This document shows positions 12,593 to 19,083 of a DNA stretch of 20,048 nucleotides, piece after piece. Source of the DNA: a virus. Position numbers and translations under genes: made by a program. Positions within the stretch are counted from its first letter, which is position 1. Every line of letters starts with the position of its first letter. Location of the stretch: IMG/VR virus record IMGVR_UViG_3300049846_002024, positions 1 to 20,048 of that record, one strand, 5' to 3'. The notes under the pieces are model-generated. The model was not told the DNA's origin and made no database searches. It saw only the letters and a list, made by a program, of their open reading frames with translations.

Positions 12593-12828
12593 ACGACGAG
12601 CGGCTTCGAGAACTGCTGCAGATTGCAGCAGACCGCTACATCAGAGGCGAAGCACCACGCTCGCCACTGCCTGGTGATCGATACGCACCTGCTCCACCAG
12701 CATCAAATACAGCTCCCGCAGCTGATCGTCGTCCAGCTGGCTCCAAACAGCGGGGTCCGCAAACACGTCCAGCAGCTGAGGGTCAGGGCCGACTTGCTGC
12801 TGGAGTGCGGCAAGCCGCTCGCGTTTGA
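12589..12828 (+). CDS. Possible small or disrupted gene after polA
   Basis: A GTG at 12589 overlaps the polymerase TGA (GTGA), the coupling typical of this phage. The first about 20 codons (NDERLRELLQIAADRYIRGEA) look like a real helical protein start. From about residue 22 the frame is Pro/Ala/Arg-rich and antisense to the recombinase C-terminus, so it looks spurious there. The simplest reading is a downstream gene cut short when the recombinase segment arrived, or a very short real peptide. I could not find its missing remainder after 13936. Confidence 0.3.
   Translation: MNDERLRELLQIAADRYIRGEAPRSPLPGDRYAPAPPASNTAPAADRRPAGSKQRGPQTRPAAEGQGRLAAGVRQAARV
12613..12631. repeat. Perfect dyad CTGCTGCA-GAT-TGCAGCAG beside the recombinase
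   Basis: CTGCTGCA (12613-12620) and TGCAGCAG (12624-12631) are perfect complements across 3 nt, ending 9 nt beyond the recombinase stop codon. It may be a terminator stem for the minus-strand gene, or an attachment-site core or binding arm. It also encodes plausible residues of the short frame after polA, so chance is not excluded. Confidence 0.4.
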
Positions 12829-13936
12829 TCGCGATGGCGGGCTCCAGGTCAGGGTCCGCCAACGCCTCCAGCTCGGCGATCTTGGTGCGCAGCTCCAGCA
12901 CCTCCGGCTTCTCGGCGGTCACCCGCTGGGCGAGTGCCTCGTTGCGCTCAGACAGCGCTACGTTAATCGCTTCGCGCACCACATCTTCTCGCGTGCTTTT
13001 GTAGCGCTGCGAACATTCACGGCTCTTACATATAACGCTGGAGATGGTGCGGCTGCCGGCGTAGGTCATCTTGCGGCCGCACCCTGCGCATACACAAAGA
13101 CCTGTAAGTAGGCGCGGCTTGACCTGGGCGCTATGGCCCCAACGCCTGCGGTTGTCCTGGAGTTGCCTCTCCATGATTAAAAAGTTGCTGTGGGACAGCA
13201 GAGGCTGGTGGGTATCCCAGACAATCTCCTTGTAGGTGTTATCGCTGCTCTTCAAATAGCCCAGACCACCTCTTAACACGGGATTTAGCAGCCATGCCTT
13301 AACAGCACGGCAGGAGCTGAGGGGGATTGGCCCCAGTTCCATCGCGTGCCACTTGTCTAGGGCCGTATTCATCCGCCAGTCGCACCTCTTACAAAGCTCA
13401 AGAAAGCGGCTAGCGCGGGGAAATTCAATGGGGTCTGGCTCCAACGCGCTTTTATCGGCGTTGACGCGGTAGCCCCAGCAGACCTTGCCGCGCAGCGGGC
13501 GGGCGCGTTTGCGGCCCTCGGAGTAGCCGGCACGTACTCGCATCGACAGCATGCGGCTCTCCATCTCCGCCATGGACGTGGCGATGCGCGAGAGCAGGAA
13601 GCCCTGGGGTGTCTGGGCGTCGACGGTGCCGCCGTCTAGGCAGGTGATGGTGACGCCGCGCTTGGCAGCAATGGCGATCAGCGCGTCGGTCGCAGCCGCG
13701 TCCCGGCCCAGGCGGTCGATGCGGGTACAGACCACCTCTGTGATCTGGCGCGTGTCAATGAGATGCAGAAGTTCGAGGTAGCCGGGGCGCTCCTGTGAGA
13801 GCCCGCTCTCCACGTCTTCGATGAGGCGATCAACCCCTGTGCTGGCAATGCGTGAGCGCTGGTTCTGCAGCGCAGAGAGCTGCTCTTCCGTGTCTGTCGA
13901 CACCCGCAGGTAGCCAATGCGCAGGGCTTGTCCCAT
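12641..13936 (-). CDS. Large serine recombinase / phage integrase
   Basis: This 431-residue protein starts at ATG 13936. The N-terminal resolvase domain has YLRVST (Ser 13 nucleophile) and RIDRLGRD (Arg 72, Arg 75, Arg 78). A recombinase domain covers about 150-270. A zinc ribbon follows (CVCAGCGRKM with a second Cys pair in CKSREC), then a coiled-coil-like helix (about 320-375, ELRTKIAELEALADPD). This is the large serine recombinase layout used by phage integrases and by cyanobacterial excision enzymes such as XisF. It is the only minus-strand gene between two plus-strand blocks, so it may have been acquired as a unit. It would integrate or excise the element; the att site is not identified. 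Confidence 0.9.
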   Translation of the reverse strand: MGQALRIGYLRVSTDTEEQLSALQNQRSRIASTGVDRLIEDVESGLSQERPGYLELLHLIDTRQITEVVCTRIDRLGRDAAATDALIAIAAKRGVTITCLDGGTVDAQTPQGFLLSRIATSMAEMESRMLSMRVRAGYSEGRKRARPLRGKVCWGYRVNADKSALEPDPIEFPRASRFLELCKRCDWRMNTALDKWHAMELGPIPLSSCRAVKAWLLNPVLRGGLGYLKSSDNTYKEIVWDTHQPLLSHSNFLIMERQLQDNRRRWGHSAQVKPRLLTGLCVCAGCGRKMTYAGSRTISSVICKSRECSQRYKSTREDVVREAINVALSERNEALAQRVTAEKPEVLELRTKIAELEALADPDLEPAIAIKRERLAALQQQVGPDPQLLDVFADPAVWSQLDDDQLRELYLMLVEQVRIDHQAVASVVLRL

Positions 13937-13956
13937 GGGACTGACGCTATATGGGG

Positions 13957-13984
13957 TTGACTTCCTGTGGGGAACAGATACTCT
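13957..13984 (+). promoter_or_regulatory. Possible sigma-70 promoter for the ThyX-sigma operon
   Basis: TTGACT (13957-13962) matches the -35 consensus at five of six positions. A weak TACTCT lies 16 nt further on (13979-13984). The segment is in the short gap between the divergent recombinase start and the first gene of the plus-strand operon. The -10 match is poor, so this is tentative. Confidence 0.35.
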
Positions 13985-14008
13985 CTGCCTGTCCTTACAG
14001 GAACGACC

Positions 14009-14230
14009 GTGACTTCCCTTGCGCCACGGCGCATCTCAGCGTTGGCTGAGGATTGTGTGCAGGAGGCTGCAGCGTTGGTGCAGCTCCTCAACCGCATCTC
14101 AGATGCGGACCACCAGCTGTCTGATGAGTTCACCCAGCAGGAGCTGACGACCGCGATTCGCGCCACCCGTAATGCCATCAACGGCATCAAGCAGGTGGTA
14201 CTCGCGGAGGTTCGGAGGCATGGGCTGTGA
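14009..14230 (+). CDS. Small helical hypothetical protein
   Basis: I chose GTG at 14009 because AGGA (13999-14002) lies 6 nt before it; an upstream in-frame GTG at 13967 overlaps the putative promoter. The 73-residue product is nearly all helix (LAEDCVQEAAALVQLLNRIS, then AIRATRNAINGIKQVVLAEV) and could form a helical hairpin or coiled coil. No family is recognised. It overlaps the DUF3310 gene by 4 nt (GTGA), heading the operon. Confidence 0.6.
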   Translation: MTSLAPRRISALAEDCVQEAAALVQLLNRISDADHQLSDEFTQQELTTAIRATRNAINGIKQVVLAEVRRHGL

Positions 14231-14469
14231 GCGCCGATCAGATGGTCGACCACCCGCCCCACTACACCCAGGGCGGGATTGAGTGCATCGAGGCGATCAG
14301 GGCAGCGCTGACTCCTGACGAGTACCGGGGCTACCTAAAAGGTCAGATCTTTAAGTACGCCTGGCGTGAGCGCCATCGCAACCGCCTTCAGGACGTTCGC
14401 AAGCTGACTTGGTACGCCAACGAGCTGATCGCGCACTTGGAGAAGACGCTCAAGGTGCTGGAGAAGTGA
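14227..14469 (+). CDS. DUF3310 family phage protein
   Basis: This 80-residue protein begins at GTG 14227. It shows the DUF3310 signature: VDHPPHYTQGGIECIEAI near the N-terminus, YLKGQIFKYAWR in the middle and a C-terminal D-x-RKLTWYANELI. These small proteins are widespread in phages and often sit among nucleotide-metabolism genes. Their biochemical function is not settled, although some are annotated as nucleotide kinase-like. It is the second gene of the operon leading to ThyX, fitting a role in nucleotide supply or replication. Confidence 0.85.
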   Translation: MSADQMVDHPPHYTQGGIECIEAIRAALTPDEYRGYLKGQIFKYAWRERHRNRLQDVRKLTWYANELIAHLEKTLKVLEK

Positions 14470-14663
14470 TGAAGGCTTCTCCTTATCAGCAGCTCTACGC
14501 CGCCGGCGACATGAGCCTTCTGGATGTAGTGAACCTCGCCAAGTGCGCAGCAGATCGAGCGCGCTCTTGCGCAGGTCAGCCGGGCCAGCGCTTCATGCGT
14601 GAGTACAAGTCCGCGCTTCTGTGGTCGACTGTGGCCGCAACTTACAAACTCTCCTCTTACTGA
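14469..14663 (+). CDS. Hypothetical small protein
   Basis: I chose the ATG at 14469 because it overlaps the DUF3310 stop (TGATG); the longer frame upstream shadows DUF3310. The 64-residue product is helical (SLLDVVNLAKCAADRARSCA) with two cysteines and a hydrophobic end (ALLWSTVAATYKLSSY). No family is recognised. It is coupled on both sides by one-base TGATG overlaps, so it is part of one translational unit. Confidence 0.6.
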   Translation: MKASPYQQLYAAGDMSLLDVVNLAKCAADRARSCAGQPGQRFMREYKSALLWSTVAATYKLSSY

Positions 14664-14863
14664 TGTCTAACAATGATTTGCGCCCGTGGAACGGGCCGCT
14701 TTACGCGGCGGATTGTGACCCCCGCGTGCAGCAAAAAGTCCAGGATCGACTGGATGAGTGGTATGTACGTGATGGCCGGTATCGGCCTGACCACCCTTAT
14801 CACTCGTCTTACACCGGTCTTGCTGCCAAGTACGCCTCTGAGGACACCACCGATGACAACTGA
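14663..14863 (+). CDS. Hypothetical small polar protein
   Basis: The ATG at 14663 overlaps the previous stop (TGATG), giving 66 residues. The sequence is polar and aromatic (LRPWNGPLYAADCDPRVQQK, then EWYVRDGRYRPDHPYHSS) with no membrane segment or known domain. It overlaps the next gene by 11 nt. Nothing beyond operon membership points to a role. Confidence 0.55.
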   Translation: MSNNDLRPWNGPLYAADCDPRVQQKVQDRLDEWYVRDGRYRPDHPYHSSYTGLAAKYASEDTTDDN

Positions 14864-15017
14864 ACAGCTGTTTCTTCAGTGGTGGGCTGAGTCGTACCCC
14901 AATACAAAGGCCGCTCCTCACACCGTGATGAGTCACGTCGCATTTGCTGAGTACGTCGACTCCGTGTGCACAAAAGTTGTGCTGGACGCATTAAGCCGAG
15001 CTGGGGCTGAGCAGTGA
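14853..15017 (+). CDS. Hypothetical small protein
   Basis: I chose the ATG at 14853 with a GAGG about 9 nt upstream. The frame is open further back to 14673, but that part shadows the preceding gene. The 54-residue product (TTEQLFLQWWAESYPNTKAA, then MSHVAFAEYVDSVC) is helical with several aromatics. The pattern resembles short phage proteins with a helical N-terminus, but no family is recognised. It lies 11 nt before the zinc-ribbon gene. Confidence 0.55.
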   Translation: MTTEQLFLQWWAESYPNTKAAPHTVMSHVAFAEYVDSVCTKVVLDALSRAGAEQ

Positions 15018-15028
15018 GGTAGGGCGTC

Positions 15029-15367
15029 GTGATCTGCCCCCAATGCACGGGTAAGTACAGCCGCCCTGGCCAGCCCAAACACGACGCACCGGACAGCATC
15101 CTCCGCTGGCGGGACTGCAAACACTGCGGTCACCGCTGGTGGACGGTGGAAATTGCGCTCCCGAAAGACGCTATCCAGTGGATTTCGCGTGAGCAGCCGG
15201 TGCGCCGACCCAATTACCAACGTGTCCGCTTCTCCAACAATGAAAGTAACTCTGGTGCATCGAACCGATGGCGCCGAGGCGCTTACGGCCTACATGGCAC
15301 GGGTGAGCAACCCCAGCAATCAGAACAACGACAAGACGGCACCCCGCCTGATCAAGTACCTGATTGA
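15029..15367 (+). CDS. Zinc-ribbon protein overlapping thyX
   Basis: This GTG-started protein has a four-cysteine ribbon: CPQC at residues 3-6 and CKHC at 30-33, followed by GHRWW, like the NrdR N-terminal finger and like the gene at 4572-4814. The conserved part ends near residue 70. The last about 43 residues (SN-rich, then GEQPQQSEQRQDG) are encoded in the 128 nt that overlap the start of thyX in another frame. That tail is low-complexity and may be non-functional; a lost stop codon would explain it. It could bind nucleic acid and affect expression of nucleotide genes, but this is not shown. Confidence 0.6.
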   Translation: MICPQCTGKYSRPGQPKHDAPDSILRWRDCKHCGHRWWTVEIALPKDAIQWISREQPVRRPNYQRVRFSNNESNSGASNRWRRGAYGLHGTGEQPQQSEQRQDGTPPDQVPD

Positions 15368-15866
15368 GCACCAGCACTGGAGCCCATTTGAAATGTGCTC
15401 AATGTGCGTGAAGATTGAGACCGAGCGCGACATCGCCGCCCAGCTCCTTCGCCACCGCAGCTTCTCGTTCCAGGAGTTCTCAACGCGCTACGCCCGCACC
15501 TCCATCGCTGAGATACCGCACTTCCGGCGCCAAGACGCCAAGAACCGCCAAAACTCCCTCGACGATCTGACGCCCGAGGACCAGGAGCAGCTGGGGCGGG
15601 ACGCCGGTGAGGTGATCACCAAGGCGTATGGCCTCTACTACGCAATGGTGGAGCAAGGCATCGCGCGGGAGTGCGCTCGGCGGATCCTGCCGCTCTGCAC
15701 GCCAACCGTGCTGTTCATGCACGGCAACTTGCGCTCGTGGATTCACTACATCCAAGTGCGCACTGACCCCGGCACCCAGCTGGAGCACCGCGAAATTGCT
15801 GAGCAGTGCAAGCAGGTGTTCGCAGCGCAGTTCCCTGTGATCGCGGAGGCGGCGTTCGGCGCATGA
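15240..15866 (+). CDS. thyX: Flavin-dependent thymidylate synthase ThyX
   Basis: This 208-residue enzyme makes dTMP from dUMP using methylenetetrahydrofolate, NADPH and FAD. The diagnostic motif RHR-x7-S lies at residues 71-81 (RHRSFSFQEFS, then TR). HWSPFEMC near 46-53 and the C-terminal RSWIHYIQVRTDPGTQLEHR are also ThyX-like. I chose the ATG at 15240 because the sequence immediately after it (MKVTLVHRTDGAEA) begins the ThyX fold; the frame upstream is unrelated. The gene is common in cyanophages and supports phage DNA synthesis. It overlaps the zinc-ribbon gene by 128 nt and the next gene by 4 nt (ATGA). Confidence 0.95.
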   Translation: MKVTLVHRTDGAEALTAYMARVSNPSNQNNDKTAPRLIKYLIEHQHWSPFEMCSMCVKIETERDIAAQLLRHRSFSFQEFSTRYARTSIAEIPHFRRQDAKNRQNSLDDLTPEDQEQLGRDAGEVITKAYGLYYAMVEQGIARECARRILPLCTPTVLFMHGNLRSWIHYIQVRTDPGTQLEHREIAEQCKQVFAAQFPVIAEAAFGA

Positions 15867-16066
15867 CGCTATCGCAATACCATAGTGCCTACGCGCTTGG
15901 GGGAGTTGAGGGCGTTCTGCTGGAGCTGATTGAAGAGGCGCAGCGCTACGCCGCCCAGCAACACCCTGCGGTCGACAACAGATCCCTCTACGCCTTTGCC
16001 GCTGACTTGAAGTACCGCGTCAGAGCGTCGGAAACCTTGACAAACACCAAAAACAATGAAATTTGA
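15863..16066 (+). CDS. Hypothetical small protein between ThyX and sigma factor
   Basis: The ATG at 15863 overlaps the thyX stop (ATGA), giving 67 residues. It is helical (VEGVLLELIEEAQRYAAQQH, then SLYAFAADLKYRVR) and soluble, with no recognised motif. Its end overlaps the sigma factor start by 11 nt. It may only serve translational coupling, but the clear helical pattern supports a real protein. Confidence 0.55.
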   Translation: MTLSQYHSAYALGGVEGVLLELIEEAQRYAAQQHPAVDNRSLYAFAADLKYRVRASETLTNTKNNEI

Positions 16067-17069
16067 TCACAGCTTTGGGGACTTTTTGAACGAGCTGGGG
16101 CGATACCCCCTGCTTACTGTTGATCAGGAGGTGCTGCTGGCGCGGCAGGTGCAGCGGATGATTGAGCTGCAAGAGCAGCAAGCCGAGGGGCGGGCCCTTA
16201 CGCCTAAAGAACGCAAGGAGTTGCGTATTGGCATGCGAGCTAAAGAGCAAATGATTAACTGCAACCTACGGATGGTTGTCTCTATCGCCAAAAAGTACCT
16301 CAAGCGTGTGGGGCATTTGACGATGATGGATCTGGTGCAAGAGGGTGTTATCGGTTTAATGCGGGGTGTGGAGAAGTTTGACCCTGCCCGAGGCTACAAG
16401 TTCTCCACCTACGCCTATTGGTGGATTCGGCAGGGGATGAACCGCGCTGTTAATCAGCAGGACCACACGATTCGGATGCCGAACCCTGTCGCGGAGAAGT
16501 ACCCGAAGCTCAAAGCAACGACGCAACGGCTGTGTCAGGAGCTGGGGAGGGTGCCGTCGAAACAGGAGCTGGCAGACGCGATGGAGATGAGCGTTGAGCA
16601 GATGTGGCTCATGTTTGAACGTGCGGCTACACCCTGCTCACTCGACGCGATCTACCACGATGAGGGTAGTCCGCTGATTGATCTGATCCCTGACACCAGC
16701 ACCGAAGACGAGGATGGACTGTTCTTTATGGATGATCGCTGGAGGCTTGACATTGCAATGGCCAAGCTTTCGGAGAAGGAGCGCTATGTCGTCGAGGCGC
16801 GGCATGAGCTCACCGGCAAGGCGCCTAAGTCCTACCAATCGTTGGCTGCAGAGATTGGCGTGTCGCGCGAGCGGGTGCGGCAGATAGAAATGAAGGCTTT
16901 GCGCAGGCTGAAGTATTACATGACAAGCATCTCGCCTTTAAGTAATTCCAAGGCTGTCGCAAACCTCGCGGGCCATAGCAAGGAAAGCCTCGGACTCATG
17001 GGCCTCCGCAGTCGCGCCCAGAAAAACAACAAGCTCCAACTCGCTAATGCGGGCAATGGCGTTGCTTAA
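16056..17069 (+). CDS. RpoD-like group 2 sigma factor, phage-encoded
   Basis: This 337-residue sigma-70 family protein has region 1.2 (ELGRYPLLTVDQEVLLARQV, about 13-32), region 2 (about 70-135, with NLRMVVSIAKKYLKRVG, DLVQEGVIGL, KFSTYAYWWIRQGMNRAV), region 3 (about 145-215) and region 4 HTH (about 258-287, SLAAEIGVSRERVRQIE). It lacks a long acidic region 1.1. It resembles cyanobacterial group 2 sigmas and would direct host RNA polymerase to phage or stress promoters. The start overlaps the preceding gene, and no clear ribosome site is seen. Residues after about 289 are beyond region 4, and from about 295 they are antisense to the gene at 16938-17240, probably a readthrough tail. Confidence 0.92.
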   Translation: MKFDHSFGDFLNELGRYPLLTVDQEVLLARQVQRMIELQEQQAEGRALTPKERKELRIGMRAKEQMINCNLRMVVSIAKKYLKRVGHLTMMDLVQEGVIGLMRGVEKFDPARGYKFSTYAYWWIRQGMNRAVNQQDHTIRMPNPVAEKYPKLKATTQRLCQELGRVPSKQELADAMEMSVEQMWLMFERAATPCSLDAIYHDEGSPLIDLIPDTSTEDEDGLFFMDDRWRLDIAMAKLSEKERYVVEARHELTGKAPKSYQSLAAEIGVSRERVRQIEMKALRRLKYYMTSISPLSNSKAVANLAGHSKESLGLMGLRSRAQKNNKLQLANAGNGVA

Positions 17070-17240
17070 GAGTTGTTGCTGGTGGTAGTTCTGCCGCATC
17101 AGCCCCGCGCACAAATCGCGCACTCTGGATACATCGGGGTGCGCGGCGACTTCTCGGATCGCCCTCTCTAGCTTGAGTTCTTCGTTTAAAGGTATTTCGT
17201 AGACCATCCAGCTGGAAGGTCTGTGGTCGCTGGTGCTCAT
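16938..17240 (-). CDS. Small cyanobacterial-type protein, possibly NblA-like
   Basis: This is a 100-residue protein; a shorter start at ATG 17207 (MVYEIPLNEELKLERAIREV) is equally possible. The core (LNEELKLERAIREV, then RDLCAGLMRQNYHQQQLLSN) is two helices. Its length and pattern recall NblA, the small protein that targets phycobilisomes for degradation and occurs in some freshwater cyanophages. The match is only a rough pattern: an acidic/hydrophobic first helix and an L/M-RQ-x-Y second helix. A different cyanobacterial small family is just as possible. The last 132 nt are antisense to the sigma factor tail. Confidence 0.5.
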   Translation of the reverse strand: MSTSDHRPSSWMVYEIPLNEELKLERAIREVAAHPDVSRVRDLCAGLMRQNYHQQQLLSNAIARISELELVVFLGATAEAHESEAFLAMAREVCDSLGIT

Positions 17241-17261
17241 AGCAACCTAGGCGTACAGACC

Positions 17262-17483
17262 ATGCTAGTGACCCTATCTATGGAACCCTCGATGCGCCGG
17301 GTTGCTGATGGCAGGGGTGGGGAGTTTTGGGTGGTTGAAGGGCTTGGGATGACCTTTATCCATCGTCAACAGTGGCAAGCAGAAGTGAAGCTGCACTATC
17401 TGCAAAGCAGTGTTGGTGTATCCATAGAAGAAGGTCTGCCTCGCGGTCTGGACTCCACTGGGGCTGCAGACGAAACCAGCTGA
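17262..17483 (+). CDS. Hypothetical small protein, convergent with HNH gene
   Basis: This 73-residue frame starts at ATG 17262, divergent from the gene ending at 16938. It contains GGEFWVVEGLGMTFIHRQQW and a mixed C-terminal part. Its last 128 nt are antisense to the HNH gene, and no good ribosome site is seen. The central block reads like a real beta-rich fold, but the evidence is limited. It may be a genuine short plus-strand gene or a chance frame. Confidence 0.35.
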   Translation: MLVTLSMEPSMRRVADGRGGEFWVVEGLGMTFIHRQQWQAEVKLHYLQSSVGVSIEEGLPRGLDSTGAADETS

Positions 17484-17712
17484 ACACTTCGTTGCTGCCT
17501 TTAAGGCGGTTGCAGTCAGGGCACGCCGGCGCCAGGTTCGCGGTTGTAGTGTTGCCTCCGCGGGAACGCGGTTTGATGTGATCCAGCGTGGTGGCGTTCG
17601 CTGAGCCGCAATATGCGCAGCGGTGATGCCACGCTTGGAAGATGTGGTCGCGGAAACGCCGTTTAGCGTCACGCTTGTGCAACAGGTGGGTGTCCGCTAT
17701 CCGGTGATCCAC
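17356..17712 (-). CDS. HNH endonuclease
   Basis: This is a 118-residue protein from GTG 17712; a TTG at 17751 is also in frame. It has the HNH/zinc layout CAYC (32-35), DHIKPRSRGG (Asp 44, His 45), NLAPAC and CPDCN (64-67), then RLKGSNEVFSWF. This fold nicks or cleaves DNA, and the two CxxC pairs bind zinc. In phages such enzymes act in packaging, homing or host attack; McrA-like solitary HNH proteins of this size are common in cyanobacteria. It overlaps the preceding small gene by 44 nt. The C-terminal 20 residues are beyond the usual family end. Confidence 0.85.
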   Translation of the reverse strand: MDHRIADTHLLHKRDAKRRFRDHIFQAWHHRCAYCGSANATTLDHIKPRSRGGNTTTANLAPACPDCNRLKGSNEVFSWFRLQPQWSPDREADLLLWIHQHCFADSAASLLLATVDDG

Positions 17713-17884
17713 TTGATGACGAGGGCGGCAAGGGGCAGGGCATGACCTCAAGCCGTAGGAGGTGGTCTTCCGAATAGGCCAGCTCTGCGCATTGGGCGTA
17801 GATGTTCTCGGCGACGTTCTGGGGGTCTTCGGTGGACTCGACGACGATCTGCATCCGGATGTCGACGATGTACTGCGTCTTCAT
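17669..17884 (-). CDS. Small hypothetical protein after the endolysin
   Basis: I chose the ATG at 17884 because it overlaps the endolysin stop (ATGA). The 71-residue product has a compact N-terminal domain (QYIVDIRMQIVVESTEDPQN, then AELAYSEDHLLRLEV) of beta-strand and helix type, and a Pro/Ser/Gly-rich tail. No family is recognised. Its coupling to the lysis gene suggests late expression. It overlaps the HNH gene start. Confidence 0.55.
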   Translation of the reverse strand: MKTQYIVDIRMQIVVESTEDPQNVAENIYAQCAELAYSEDHLLRLEVMPCPLPPSSSSGSPDSGHPPVAQA

Positions 17885-19023
17885 GGGTCGGCAAGGATGG
17901 CCCACCCGCTGCTGGGTCCCTCCACCAGCCAACGGGGCCCCCAGTTTTTGCGGCTGTACGCGAGCCCCGCACCTTTGCTGCTCAGGTACACGCCGTTGAC
18001 TACGTCCATTTCGCCGAAGGGGTCGTTGACGATCACCGCTGTTTTGGTGAAGCCGATCACGGTGAGCCAGTGCCCCCCGCCGGTGGGGGCGGAGCTGGGC
18101 CCGTGATGCAAGAACCCGCACGGCACGGGCACGCCGCGGGCGATCTGGCGCTCAAGGTCGCTCCAAGTTGCGTTTTGGGTGAACCGAGCGTTGATGCCAA
18201 AGCTGCGCAGCGCACGGAGCTGGGCGGTGGCATCGGTCGTGTCGCCGAACTCCAGCACTTTCTTGAGGTATTGGTCGTCCGCCGCAGGGCCAGTGATCGC
18301 GCCGGGGCGGAGTGCCGAAACAAGCATTGCGCAGGAGCTGCTAAAGCACATACGCATGGCTTGCCCAGCCATTGTGCTGTCGCGCTGGGAATAGAACGGC
18401 ACCCGCAGGGGGTTGGGGAACGGTGTCGGGCCGGGGAGTTTGCTGACTGGCGCGTTCTCGTTCATCAGCGCAATTAGGCGCTCTGCATACAAAGGATCGG
18501 TGGCGTATTTTTCTCGCACCAGCGCGCGGGCAGCATCGTTTCGGGTGCGCTCGCGGTTAATACCCTTGAAGCTTTTGTAATCCTTGTACCAACGGTCAAC
18601 CAAATACTGAACCGCTGTGGCCAGGTTGGGGAAGTTCAGGAATGAGTCTGTGATCGTGATCCACTCACCGTTCACAAACTCGCGTGTCTCGCTGCTGGTG
18701 CCAGAGCCCTTAAGGCCAAATGGGTTGTTGGACCCGCCGCCAGGCATGTGTTTGCCCCAGCCGGACTCAAGCGCCCACTGGGCAGCAACAAGTTCTGGGT
18801 ACGCTGCTCCTGCTGCTTTTGCGGCTGCGGTGATGCCGTCCCAGCTGTTTTCGACGGAGATGCCTGGCTTAGGGCCGGGGGTGGCGCGGAACAGCAACGC
18901 AAATTCGTTAAGTTGCTCCGGCGTCAATACGCTCTCCAGCCAGTTCCACGCCGCAAGCTGGTGAGGCTCGCTCTTGGTGAACTTGACCGCGTCAACGAGG
19001 CGGATGCTGCGCTGGGGGCTCAT
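17881..19023 (-). CDS. Two-domain endolysin: glucosaminidase plus C39-like peptidase
   Basis: This 380-residue protein starts at ATG 19023. The N-terminal about 50 residues are a helical segment (TPEQLNEFALLFRATPG). Residues about 58-190 form a FlgJ/LytD-type glucosaminidase (AQWALESGWGKH, likely catalytic Glu 86, then NNPFGLKG). Residues about 205-378 resemble a C39_2 peptidase: VPFYSQRD, Cys 226 in MCFSSSC, His 318 in GGHWLTVIGF and Asp 334 in NDPFGE, a plausible Cys-His-Asp triad. It would cut glycan and peptide parts of peptidoglycan. No signal peptide is seen, so export would need a holin, consistent with the small membrane proteins encoded just upstream. Confidence 0.85.
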   Translation of the reverse strand: MSPQRSIRLVDAVKFTKSEPHQLAAWNWLESVLTPEQLNEFALLFRATPGPKPGISVENSWDGITAAAKAAGAAYPELVAAQWALESGWGKHMPGGGSNNPFGLKGSGTSSETREFVNGEWITITDSFLNFPNLATAVQYLVDRWYKDYKSFKGINRERTRNDAARALVREKYATDPLYAERLIALMNENAPVSKLPGPTPFPNPLRVPFYSQRDSTMAGQAMRMCFSSSCAMLVSALRPGAITGPAADDQYLKKVLEFGDTTDATAQLRALRSFGINARFTQNATWSDLERQIARGVPVPCGFLHHGPSSAPTGGGHWLTVIGFTKTAVIVNDPFGEMDVVNGVYLSSKGAGLAYSRKNWGPRWLVEGPSSGWAILADP

Positions 19024-19083
19024 GCGTGTCCCTTGCGAAGAGATGTTGTGACATCAAACGGAGCCCCGGCAGTTTGAGTTGAG

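Noticed and set aside
15250-15276. tRNA T-arm-like sequence (minus strand GGTTCGATGC)
   Set aside because: No acceptor, D-arm or anticodon arm can be built around it; it is coding sequence for the ThyX N-terminus.
16037-16065. Perfect TTGACA that could be a promoter for the sigma gene
   Set aside because: No acceptable -10 box lies at 16-18 nt, and a start site there would fall inside the sigma coding region; it is explained by codons of the overlapping gene.
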